6,332 nucleotides of DNA from positions 1-6,332 of the forward strand of contig JAFATP010000162.1 in NCBI GenBank assembly GCA_019243895.1, in the 5' to 3' direction. This DNA comes from Alphaproteobacteria bacterium (lineage in GTDB: Bacteria > Pseudomonadota > Alphaproteobacteria > Rickettsiales > SXRF01). The notes beneath the pieces are model-generated. The model had not been told where the DNA came from. It saw only the letters and a list, made by a program, of their open reading frames with translations, and searched no databases. Made by a program: the position numbers and the translations under genes. The stretch's first letter is position 1. Each line of letters starts with the position of its first letter. This document shows, piece after piece, positions 1 through 5,829 of the stretch.

Positions 1-1
1 T

Positions 2-1468
2 CACGATTATACCCGGCAGGATAAGGAATTCGGCTATATGTCCTATGTGCTGAATCCCGAAAACCGCATCAGCCTGATTTTCGGCAACTCCACCAATCGC
101 TTCCAGATTCCCAATAATCCCGGCCAGGCGACGCAATATATGCTAAGCGGCACGCCCGATTTCAACTCCGCTGATTTGAACGAGCGCCAGTTCGAGCATA
201 ATACCTATGCCATCGCGGCGCTGCAGGGACTGATCGGCGACAAAACGGATTATCAGTTCGCGCTCTTTATCCGCAACAGCATGGTGCTGTACAAACCCGA
301 TCCGGCGGGCGATCTGATCTTCAACGGCATCGCCTCGCGCGTCGATCAGGAAAATCTTACCAACGGCCTGCAAAATGACTATGCCTATCATTTGGATGAC
401 AGCCATACCGTGCGCTTCGGCTGGCAAGGCAGTTACGAAACTGCGCAGAGCGACATCAATTCGCTGGTGTTTTCCGCCACCGGGCCGGACTGCACCACGA
501 ATCCCTGCACGCCATTGGGCATCATCGATAATCATAGCAAGGGCGCGACGCTGCTGGGCGCCTACCTGCAGGATGAGTGGAAGCCGGCCGATAAGCTCAC
601 CATCAATTACGGCGCGCGCTTCGATTATTACGACGCCTATGTCACGGCCGATCAACTGGAGCCTCGCCTCAGCGCCATCTATGACCTGACGCCGGACACC
701 AAGCTGCATGCCGGATATGCCCGTTATTTCACGCCGCCCGCCACGGAATTGATCGCACCGGTAACCATCGCGGCTTTCCAGAATACCACCGGCGCGCCGC
801 CGACCGGCGCTTCTTCGCCAGTCAGGCCGGAAAGCGATAATTACTATGATGCCGGCGTCATTCAGAAATTCGGTGAGCATCTGACGCTTGGTGCGGATGC
901 CTATTTTAAGCAGGCGCATCATCTGCTTGATGAAGGGCAATTCGGCCAAGCGCTGATCTTCGCGCCGTTCAACTATGATAAGGGGTATGTGCGCGGCGTA
1001 GAATTTTCCGGCGATTACCGCAATGACGCGTTTTCCGGCTATGCCAACCTCGCCTTGTCGCGGGCAATGGGCAAAGGCGTGGAATCCGGCCAGTATAATT
1101 TCGGGCAGGATGAATTAGACTATATAGCCAATCACTGGGTGCATCTCGACCACGACCAGATTGTTACCGGCTCGGCGGGCGCAGCCTATACTTGGAACAC
1201 TGTCAAATATAGCATCGATCTGCTCTATGGCAGCGGTCTGCGCAGCGGTTTCGCCAATACCGACCACCTGCCGTTCTATACGCAGGTCAACGCCGCCGCC
1301 GATCACACCTTCGATCTTGGCAAAGCCGGACCGCTCGATGCCAGGCTCTCGGTCATCAATCTGTTCGACAAGGTTTATGAAATCCGCGACGGATCCGGCA
1401 TCGGAGTGTTCGCGCCGCAATACGGCCCACGCCGGACATTCCTGGTTTCTTTAAGCAAACCGTTTTGA
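2..1468 (+). CDS. TonB-dependent outer-membrane receptor, C-terminal part (5' end outside window)
   Basis: The reading frame is open from the left edge (the codon at position 2) to the TGA at 1466-1468, giving 488 residues; the ATG at 38 lies inside the frame and is not the real start. The sequence is an outer-membrane beta-barrel: alternating aromatic and polar strands, repeated runs such as LHAGYARYFTPP, YDAGVIQKFGEHLTLGADAY and VSRAxG-like turns, and a final strand ending FLVSLSKPF with the terminal Phe typical of barrel proteins. The end, with an NLFDKVYEIRDGSG stretch and a GPRRTF segment, matches TonB-dependent receptors. The N-terminal plug and TonB box would lie upstream. A Cys pair (codons 491-493 and 506-508) sits in a probable surface loop. 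A TonB gene starts one base after the stop. The ligand (siderophore, vitamin, sugar or other) cannot be read from the barrel alone. Confidence 0.93.
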   Translation, partial: HDYTRQDKEFGYMSYVLNPENRISLIFGNSTNRFQIPNNPGQATQYMLSGTPDFNSADLNERQFEHNTYAIAALQGLIGDKTDYQFALFIRNSMVLYKPDPAGDLIFNGIASRVDQENLTNGLQNDYAYHLDDSHTVRFGWQGSYETAQSDINSLVFSATGPDCTTNPCTPLGIIDNHSKGATLLGAYLQDEWKPADKLTINYGARFDYYDAYVTADQLEPRLSAIYDLTPDTKLHAGYARYFTPPATELIAPVTIAAFQNTTGAPPTGASSPVRPESDNYYDAGVIQKFGEHLTLGADAYFKQAHHLLDEGQFGQALIFAPFNYDKGYVRGVEFSGDYRNDAFSGYANLALSRAMGKGVESGQYNFGQDELDYIANHWVHLDHDQIVTGSAGAAYTWNTVKYSIDLLYGSGLRSGFANTDHLPFYTQVNAAADHTFDLGKAGPLDARLSVINLFDKVYEIRDGSGIGVFAPQYGPRRTFLVSLSKPF

Positions 1469-1469
1469 C

Positions 1470-2090
1470 GTGACGCGGGATGAACAACCCTCATATAACA
1501 TGGCGGGCTTAAGCGGAAGCCTGGCATTTCACGCCTGTATTCTGTTGCTGATCTGGCTGCTGGCAGGACGCGAGACCGTGCGGCCGATGCAGGGGACAGC
1601 GGCGATTACCGTCCAGCTGGTCACGCTGGCGCAGATGCAGGCGGAAACGGCCCCGCCGAAACAAGAATCCTTGACACCCGCACCGCCGGTTACCCGCTCG
1701 GGTGTAACAGTCGCTAAAAAACACCTTGTTAAATTCCAACCTGAGAAAAATGCGCCAACGCAGCCTGAAGCGCATACGGAAACGTCAAAGCCTGAGCAGC
1801 AATGGCAGGAAGCCAGATTGAACAATCACGGTGCGACGATCATCTATCAACCCATGCCGAAAATCCCCGACGATCTGCGCCGCGAGGCATTCAATACCTA
1901 TGCGACGGCGCGTTTCCACATCGCCGTGGACGGCAGCGCTACGGTGGAATTGCTGACGCCGAGCCAGAATCCGAGATTAAACCGGCTGCTGCTGGAGGCG
2001 CTTAAAACCTGGCGCTTCGCGCCTGCCACGGATGGGGGGAACCCTATCGCCTCCCTGTTCGATATCCGCGTGCGCTTCGCGGTGGAGTAG
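1470..2090 (+). CDS. TonB-family energy transducer
   Basis: Couples the inner-membrane proton motive force (through ExbB/ExbD, not seen here) to an outer-membrane receptor. The 206-residue protein has the TonB layout: a short N-terminus, one membrane helix at about residues 13-33, a Pro/Lys/Glu/Gln-rich periplasmic linker at about 40-125, and a TonB C-terminal domain at about 127-206 with the pattern ARFHIAVDGSATVELL then LLLEALKTWRFAPA. The helix contains S17-x3-H21, the same spacing as the functionally important Ser16/His20 pair of E. coli TonB. The GTG at 1470 begins one base after the receptor stop, which favours translational coupling; no clear Shine-Dalgarno sequence precedes it. An in-frame ATG at 1500 would shorten the N-terminus by ten residues and still keep the whole helix, so the start is uncertain. 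Being next to the receptor, it is probably a dedicated partner rather than the housekeeping TonB. Confidence 0.9.
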   Translation: MTRDEQPSYNMAGLSGSLAFHACILLLIWLLAGRETVRPMQGTAAITVQLVTLAQMQAETAPPKQESLTPAPPVTRSGVTVAKKHLVKFQPEKNAPTQPEAHTETSKPEQQWQEARLNNHGATIIYQPMPKIPDDLRREAFNTYATARFHIAVDGSATVELLTPSQNPRLNRLLLEALKTWRFAPATDGGNPIASLFDIRVRFAVE

Positions 2091-2100
2091 GTAAATCGCT

Positions 2101-2976
2101 TCAAACCATATTCCGCAAAGATGCGGCCGCTTGCTCAAGCGCGAGCAGCGTGCGCTTGCGCTCCACACCCCAGCGATAGCCGGCCAGTGCGCCATTGCCG
2201 CGGATGACCCGATGACAGGGGATGACGATGGCGATGCGGTTGCGGGCGCAGGCGTTGGCCACTGCGCGCGCGGCTTCGGGCTGGCCGATGGCGGCGGCGA
2301 CGTGCGCATAGGATTCGACGCTGCCGGAGGGAATGGTTTGAAGATAATTCCACACTTTAAGCTGGAATACTGTGCCGCGAATGTCGAGCGGCAGATCCGG
2401 CATGGCCACATGCCCGCTTAGATACTGGGATAGCGCCTGCATCCATGCGCCGAATTGTTCGCGGTGCGCGGTATCCATCGGGGCGAACGTCGCTTGCGGG
2501 TATTCGCGCCGGAGCTGCTCCGCTTCCTCCTGGAGCGGTTCGCGGAATTGCAGGAAGCATAAGCCGCGGTCGGTGGCGCCCAGCAGAATCGGTCCGAGCG
2601 GCGTATCGGCCGCGGCGTAAGAAATGGCGACGCCCTTGCCGGAGCCGCGGTATTGTTTCGGCGTCATGCCGAGGCGAGTCTCCACCCGCTCGTAGACGCG
2701 GCTCGGCGACGAAAATCCCGCGTCATAAATAGCGGCGGTGACGGAAGGCTGCTGCCGCAAGCCGTGTTTAAGCTTCCGCAGGCGGCAGGCTTCGGCGTAA
2801 TGCTTCGGAGTGACGCCGATGGCCGCCTTAAAGCGGCGCTGGAAATGGGCGGGGCTTAGCTGCGCCTGTTTTGCCAGCAGCGCCAGGCTCAAATTTTCTC
2901 CGCTATGCGATTCGATGTAGCGGCAGATATCTTGCATCAAGGAGGTTTCGAGGCGGGCGCGGGCGGCGGTTTCCAT
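2101..2976 (-). CDS. Ada-type AraC regulator fused to O6-methylguanine-DNA methyltransferase, lacking the N-terminal zinc domain
   Basis: Repairs O6-alkylguanine by irreversible transfer of the alkyl group to its own cysteine. With the ATG at 2976 it has 291 residues: an AraC-type double helix-turn-helix at about 15-113 (LSPAHFQRRFKAAIGVTP, then the second helix pair around FSSPSRVYERV), a ribonuclease-like methyltransferase N-lobe at about 118-185, and the catalytic domain at about 198-287 with FQLKVWNYLQTIPSGSVESY, the RAVANAC arginine-finger region and PCHRV with active Cys254. The roughly 90-residue Ada zinc domain that accepts methyl groups from phosphotriesters in E. coli Ada (354 residues) is absent, so the classical self-activating switch is missing. 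An in-frame ATG at 3045 would add 23 basic residues and overlap the upstream regulator gene, with AAGGA only two bases ahead of it; I prefer 2976. It lies 28 bases after the HxlR gene on the same strand and ends 10 bases from the TonB gene, tail to tail. Confidence 0.9.
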   Translation of the reverse strand: METAARARLETSLMQDICRYIESHSGENLSLALLAKQAQLSPAHFQRRFKAAIGVTPKHYAEACRLRKLKHGLRQQPSVTAAIYDAGFSSPSRVYERVETRLGMTPKQYRGSGKGVAISYAAADTPLGPILLGATDRGLCFLQFREPLQEEAEQLRREYPQATFAPMDTAHREQFGAWMQALSQYLSGHVAMPDLPLDIRGTVFQLKVWNYLQTIPSGSVESYAHVAAAIGQPEAARAVANACARNRIAIVIPCHRVIRGNGALAGYRWGVERKRTLLALEQAAASLRNMV

Positions 2977-2982
2977 GCGGTC

Positions 2983-2988
2983 ACTATA
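2983..2988 (-). promoter_or_regulatory. Candidate -10 box (TATAGT) just upstream of the Ada-like gene
   Basis: On the minus strand TATAGT is followed by six bases and then the chosen ATG, so transcription would begin at or next to the A of the start codon, giving a leaderless mRNA. No good -35 element is visible 15-18 bases upstream, only AT-rich sequence (around TATTTAAA). No Shine-Dalgarno sequence precedes this ATG, which fits leaderless translation but also fits coupling to the upstream gene. This is inference from position only. Confidence 0.22.
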
Positions 2989-3004
2989 GCGAATGGGGCG
3001 AAGT

Positions 3005-3421
3005 TTAAATATCCGATTCTTGCGGTGGCCGATTCCGCGCCGCATATTCCTTGCGCTTTTGCTGCACGCGCGCGCCGTATTTCTCCGCCCAGCGGGAGAG
3101 TGCCTGGATGGGATCGCATAGCGAACGGCCCAGCGCCGTCAGCGTATACTCCACGCGCAGCGGCATTTCCGCGTAAACCCTGCGCGTGACGATGCCGGCG
3201 GTTTCGAATTCCCGCAGGCGCTTGGTCAATTCGCGCTGGGTGATGCCCGGCAGCGCCTTTTTCACCTGGCTGAAGCGGAGCGTATTGCCGTCGGCCAGCA
3301 GCAGCAATTCCATAATCCGGATCGACCATTTATTGGCGATCAGGCTAAGGGTGAGGAAAATGGGGCAATCCTGCGGCGATGCTTTCGGTGTCCCAGGCGA
3401 AGGATTACGCTGCTTTTCCAT
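3005..3421 (-). CDS. HxlR-family winged-helix transcriptional regulator with two cysteines
   Basis: A DNA-binding repressor or activator of the HxlR (MarR-like winged helix) family, 138 residues from the ATG at 3421. The family core is clear: CPIFLTLSLIANKWSIRIM at residues 19-37, LRFSQVKKALPGITQRELTKRL at 48-69 (recognition helix), a wing with VTRRVYAEMPLRVEYTLT at 78-95, and the C-terminal dimer helix LGRSLCDPIQALSRWAEKY at 98-116. A TTG codon at 3442 could extend it by seven residues. Cys19 lies at the start of the domain and Cys102 in the dimer helix; known relatives YodB, HypR and QorR use an N-terminal Cys to sense diamide, quinones or hypochlorite, and YodB pairs Cys6 with Cys101 of the other subunit. 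It diverges from the pirin/FMN-reductase pair, which is therefore its likely target, and it is followed by the Ada-like gene. No strong ribosome binding site precedes the ATG. Confidence 0.92.
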   Translation of the reverse strand: MEKQRNPSPGTPKASPQDCPIFLTLSLIANKWSIRIMELLLLADGNTLRFSQVKKALPGITQRELTKRLREFETAGIVTRRVYAEMPLRVEYTLTALGRSLCDPIQALSRWAEKYGARVQQKRKEYAARNRPPQESDI

Positions 3422-3422
3422 G

Positions 3423-3450
3423 AGTATATTACGCCATACCAAGTATATTA
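3423..3450. promoter_or_regulatory. Direct repeat AGTATATTA x2, probable operator of the HxlR regulator
   Basis: AGTATATTA occurs exactly at 3423-3431 and again at 3442-3450, a centre-to-centre distance of 19 bases, close to two helical turns. A related but degenerate inverted element, TATAC, lies at 3462-3466, again 19 bases on from the GTATA of the second copy. The repeats sit directly upstream of the regulator ATG and between the two divergent transcription units. HxlR of Bacillus subtilis is reported to bind direct repeats, so this layout fits the family. Which protein binds is inferred. Confidence 0.5.
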
Positions 3451-3468
3451 AAACTGCCTACTATACAA
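3442..3468 (-). promoter_or_regulatory. Candidate promoter of the HxlR regulator gene
   Basis: On the minus strand, TTGTAT (3468-3463) is followed after 15 bases by TATACT (3447-3442), a good -10 match with a tolerable -35 and a short spacer. Transcription would start about 15 bases before the ATG at 3421. The -10 box is embedded in the second copy of the direct repeat, so binding there would block polymerase, consistent with autoregulation. Confidence 0.35.
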
Positions 3469-3485
3469 TCGATACCTGATGAGCA

Positions 3486-3491
3486 TATGAT
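3486..3491 (+). promoter_or_regulatory. Candidate -10 box (TATGAT) for the pirin/FMN reductase operon
   Basis: TATGAT matches the -10 consensus in five of six positions and would give a leader of about 60 bases ahead of the pirin gene. The -35 region near 3463-3468 (ATACAA) is a poor match, so activation by a bound regulator, or a different start site, is possible. Position and match are the only evidence. Confidence 0.2.
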
Positions 3492-3500
3492 AGCTTCACG

Positions 3501-3517
3501 CCTTCCGCAATGGAAGG
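3501..3517 (+). repeat. Perfect 6-bp inverted repeat CCTTCC-gcaat-GGAAGG in the pirin leader
   Basis: The arms at 3501-3506 and 3512-3517 are perfectly complementary, with a five-base loop. The 3' arm overlaps a Shine-Dalgarno-like GGAAGGAGA (3512-3520), so in RNA the hairpin would hide it. No T-run follows, so it is not an intrinsic terminator. It could be a leader hairpin, a protein-binding palindrome or chance. Confidence 0.35.
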
Positions 3518-3558
3518 AGAATCAACGTTGACGGCAAGAATCCGTCCAGGGAGGAATT

Positions 3559-4272
3559 ATGCTGACACTTCGTCCATCGGCGGCGCGCGGCGCCGCGCAG
3601 ATCGGCTGGCTTGACAGCAAGCACAGCTTCAGCTTCGGGAGTTATTATGATCAGGCGCATATGGGCTTTGGCCCGTTGCGCGTTATCAACGAGGATAAAA
3701 TCAAGCCGCGCTCGGGCTTCGGCGCCCATCCGCACCGCGACATGGAGATCATCACCTATGTGCTGGAAGGGGCGCTTGAGCATAAGGATTCGCTGGGCAC
3801 CGGCTCCGTCATCGTGCCGGGAGACGTGCAGCGCATGAGCGCGGGCACCGGCATTGTGCACAGCGAATATAACCCGCTGGACGATGAAGCGGTGCATCTG
3901 CTGCAGATCTGGATTGAGCCGGAGCAACAGGGCATCGCCCCAGGCTATGAGCAGAAAAATTTCAGCGCCAAGCGGAAGTCCGGCCAGCTTACGCTGCTGG
4001 CGGCAAAGGACGGGCGCGACGGCAGCCTGACTATTCATCAGGATGCGTCGCTTTACGTACTTGACCTGGATGCGGGCCAAACTTTCCATTATACCATGGG
4101 GGCGGGCCGTATGGCCTGGGTGCAGATGGCGCGCGGCGAAGCGGTTGTGAACGGTCATACGCTGAAACAGGGGGACGCCGCCGGCGTGCGGCAGGAGAAG
4201 ATGATGGAGTTTACGGCCAACCAGCAATCGGAAATTCTTATTTTCGATCTTGCGGAAAGGAGATCGTCATGA
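3559..4272 (+). CDS. Pirin-family bicupin protein (YhhW-like, possible quercetin 2,3-dioxygenase)
   Basis: A cytoplasmic metal-dependent bicupin of 237 residues, close to E. coli YhhW in length. The N-terminal cupin shows the pirin signature [19 protein letters not shown] (53-71) and [13 protein letters not shown] (94-106); the four metal ligands are all present as His57, His59, His101 and Glu103. The C-terminal cupin (about 130-235) has the usual loss of metal ligands. Family members have quercetinase activity in vitro, and some act as redox-linked regulators; the physiological substrate here is unknown. The ATG at 3559 follows a strong AGGGAGGA (3548-3555) by three bases, with nothing plausible upstream in frame. 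The stop overlaps the start of the FMN reductase (ATGA), so the two are translationally coupled. The operon diverges from the HxlR gene, its likely controller. Confidence 0.94.
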   Translation: MLTLRPSAARGAAQIGWLDSKHSFSFGSYYDQAHMGFGPLRVINEDKIKPRSGFGAHPHRDMEIITYVLEGALEHKDSLGTGSVIVPGDVQRMSAGTGIVHSEYNPLDDEAVHLLQIWIEPEQQGIAPGYEQKNFSAKRKSGQLTLLAAKDGRDGSLTIHQDASLYVLDLDAGQTFHYTMGAGRMAWVQMARGEAVVNGHTLKQGDAAGVRQEKMMEFTANQQSEILIFDLAERRSS

Positions 4273-4817
4273 AGCTACTTTTCTTTGCCGGCTCGCTGCG
4301 GACCGATTCGTGCAATAAGAAATTCGTGCGCGAGGCGCTGCGACTGGCGCAGGCCAAGGGCGGGCATGAGGCGGAGTATCTGGATCTCAAAGACTATCCG
4401 ATGCCGCCTTATGACGGCGATATCGAAGCTGCCACCGGCGTTCCCGAACCGGCGCGGCGCCTGGGTAAACGTATTGCGTCCACCGACGGGCTGGTGGTCT
4501 CCACGCCGGAATATAACGGCTCGATTCCAGGCATTCTGAAAAATGTTATCGACTGGCTGTCGCGGGAAAAACCGGTGTCGCTGGAAGGCAAGCCGCTGCT
4601 GTTGCTGGGCGCATCGCCGGGGGCGCTGGGCGCCGTGCGCAGCCTGTGGCATACGCGCATTCCGTTCGAGGTGCTCGGCGTGCATGTATTTCCCGGCATG
4701 ATGGGTCTGCCCCGCGCCTATGACGCGTTTGATGCGGGCGGGCGGCTGAAGGAAGAAAAAACGGTCCAGCAACTGCAAAAGCTGCTGGACCAGTTCCTGG
4801 AACACCAAAGAGGTTAA
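4269..4817 (+). CDS. NADPH-dependent FMN reductase (flavodoxin-fold quinone/azo reductase type)
   Basis: A soluble flavoprotein of the NADPH-dependent FMN reductase family, which reduces FMN, quinones, azo dyes or chromate depending on the member. The 182-residue length is typical. The flavin phosphate loop is GSLRTDSCN (8-16), the second flavin motif [18 protein letters not shown] (79-96), and [15 protein letters not shown] (111-125) is the third, all in family order. The ATG at 4269 overlaps the pirin TGA (ATGA) and is preceded by AAGGAG (4257-4262) at a six-base spacing. Pairing with a pirin and a divergent HxlR regulator suggests two-electron reduction of quinones or flavonoid products, avoiding semiquinones; this is inference. 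The gene ends by sharing TTAA with the stop of the opposite membrane protein gene, and its last 60 bases carry that gene's terminator. Confidence 0.93.
   Translation: MKLLFFAGSLRTDSCNKKFVREALRLAQAKGGHEAEYLDLKDYPMPPYDGDIEAATGVPEPARRLGKRIASTDGLVVSTPEYNGSIPGILKNVIDWLSREKPVSLEGKPLLLLGASPGALGAVRSLWHTRIPFEVLGVHVFPGMMGLPRAYDAFDAGGRLKEEKTVQQLQKLLDQFLEHQRG
4756..4791 (-). terminator. Intrinsic terminator for the minus-strand membrane-protein operon, inside the FMN reductase coding sequence
   Basis: GGTCCAGCA (4763-4771) and TGCTGGACC (4783-4791) form a perfect 9-bp inverted repeat. Read as minus-strand RNA, the stem extends inward by a G-U, a C-G and a U-A pair to 12 bp with a five-base loop, and is followed by one G and six U (4761-4756). 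It begins 22 bases after the stop of the membrane protein gene. On the plus strand the inward pair is an A-C mismatch and no T-run follows, so the signal works in one direction only. Confidence 0.8.
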
Positions 4818-5710
4818 TACAAATCGCGGTGGCGTCCGCCGATTGCTGCCGCCACGCTGGCGATGAACGCGCCGATCAGCATCGACAGGAAGGTAAAGAG
4901 GGCGAAATAAGCACCCGCTTTCCGCGCTGCCTCCGCCGCCTGGCGCATCTTGGCCTCCGCGGCGTCGATCTGTGCCAGCACATCATCCACCCGATGCGCG
5001 GCATCAGGCTGGGAAAGGCCGGTGCGCGCGGAAACCAACTGCGCCAGATAGGCCTTATCGGCTTCAGGAACAGCACCGTTTTTCATATCCGTTACGATAA
5101 TGCGCAGGCTTTCGGCGTGGACCTCCTGATCGGAAGCGTCCGGCGCGGGATGGTCGGAGCGGAAAAGCGTATCAATGTAATAAGCCATCGGCCCGCCGTA
5201 ATTCGAAGGATTGGATGTGGCTCCTGCACTGGCGCCGGCAGAAGCGCCCGCCGCCACGATGCTTGCGGCGTGCACGCCGCCGCTGATGGCCGAAGCGGCC
5301 GCCGACGCAAGAAAAGCCGCAGTAAAGACCGTGGCGACCGCCCAGGTGAGAAAACCATGTGCCGTATCGCGGAAGAAGACCTCGTCGGTATGCAATCCCA
5401 CCCATTTACTGCGCAGCCGCCCCGCAAGATAGCCGCCGAATGCCGAAGCCGCCCATTGCATGACGATCATCCAGATCACCGTCTTCACCGTGAAGGCGGT
5501 GGTCGAAGAAGCAATGCCTTCTCCGTGGCGCGACCAGGGGGAAGCCCAGGTGAGCCCCAGCCCGGAGCCGAGGAACAGCAGAATCAGCGAAACCGCCGCT
5601 GCGACAAACGCGCCGCCGATGATGGCGGGCCAGGAAATGGCGGAAAAAGAGGATTCCATCGGGCCGCTATCATTAGCGGCGATCGTATTTTCTAAAGAAG
5701 TATTGCGCAT
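4814..5710 (-). CDS. Four-helix inner-membrane protein of unknown function
   Basis: I do not recognise a characterised family; similar Ala-rich proteins in alphaproteobacteria are usually annotated as hypothetical membrane proteins. The 298 residues show membrane helices at about 27-53 (SWPAIIGGAFVAAAVSL then a Gly/Leu stretch), 73-96, 118-144 and 266-291. An Ala/Ser/Gly-rich tract at 130-166 leads into a soluble region of about 100 residues (167-265) that ends in a charged, probably coiled helix (DDVLAQIDAAEAKMRQAAEAARKAG). The small-residue-rich helices 1 and 4 could pack tightly or line a pore, but no transporter or channel signature is visible. The ATG at 5710 follows GGGAAGGG by eight bases. 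A 25-residue membrane peptide gene lies 36 bases upstream on the same strand, so the two are probably cotranscribed. The stop overlaps that of the convergent FMN reductase by four bases. Confidence 0.85.
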   Translation of the reverse strand: MRNTSLENTIAANDSGPMESSFSAISWPAIIGGAFVAAAVSLILLFLGSGLGLTWASPWSRHGEGIASSTTAFTVKTVIWMIVMQWAASAFGGYLAGRLRSKWVGLHTDEVFFRDTAHGFLTWAVATVFTAAFLASAAASAISGGVHAASIVAAGASAGASAGATSNPSNYGGPMAYYIDTLFRSDHPAPDASDQEVHAESLRIIVTDMKNGAVPEADKAYLAQLVSARTGLSQPDAAHRVDDVLAQIDAAEAKMRQAAEAARKAGAYFALFTFLSMLIGAFIASVAAAIGGRHRDLY

Positions 5711-5746
5711 GGGTTAAGCCCTTCCCGTGAATAATTTCGGCGGCGT

Positions 5747-5824
5747 TTAGCGCCACAATAATGCCAGAAGCAGAATGACGGGGATCGGCACCCCCAGCAG
5801 CCATAACAGAATCCCGCGCCCCAT
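5747..5824 (-). CDS. 25-residue single-helix membrane peptide
   Basis: A very short gene, ATG at 5824 to TAA at 5749-5747, encoding 25 residues: a short basic start (MGRG), then an unbroken hydrophobic helix with a GVPIPV kink in the middle (residues 11-16), ending in WR. The GILLWLLGVPIP type of tiny hydrophobic peptide recurs in proteobacterial genomes as unnamed small proteins (from memory, not searched). The ribosome binding site is unusually strong: a purine run containing AAGGAG five bases before the ATG. It lies 36 bases ahead of the four-helix membrane protein on the same strand, suggesting an operon; it could be a helper subunit of that protein. There is no antitoxin-like partner, though toxin-like behaviour cannot be excluded. 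An overlapping 71-codon frame on the same strand (5888-5673) lacks any such support. Confidence 0.75.
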   Translation of the reverse strand: MGRGILLWLLGVPIPVILLLALLWR

Positions 5825-5829
5825 AACCT

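Noticed and set aside
143..949. 268-codon minus-strand open frame inside the receptor gene
   Set aside because: Antisense shadow of the receptor; low-complexity Arg/Ile/Gly-rich translation with no domain, while the sense frame is a clear beta-barrel.
2066..2082. CCGCG-n7-CGCGG inverted repeat at the end of the TonB gene as a terminator
   Set aside because: Only five base pairs and no T-run on either strand; likely a by-product of GC-rich codons.
2128..2141. CGCTTG-ct-CAAGCG palindrome at the end of the Ada-like gene as a terminator of the TonB gene
   Set aside because: Loop too small for the full stem and no T-run follows on the plus strand.
3496..4227. 243-codon minus-strand open frame opposite the pirin gene
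   Set aside because: Antisense shadow; the plus-strand pirin has all four metal ligands, a strong ribosome binding site and coupling to the next gene.
4829..5695. 288-codon plus-strand open frame opposite the membrane protein gene
   Set aside because: Its product is Arg/Gly-rich without any domain; the minus-strand frame gives orderly membrane helices and has a ribosome binding site.
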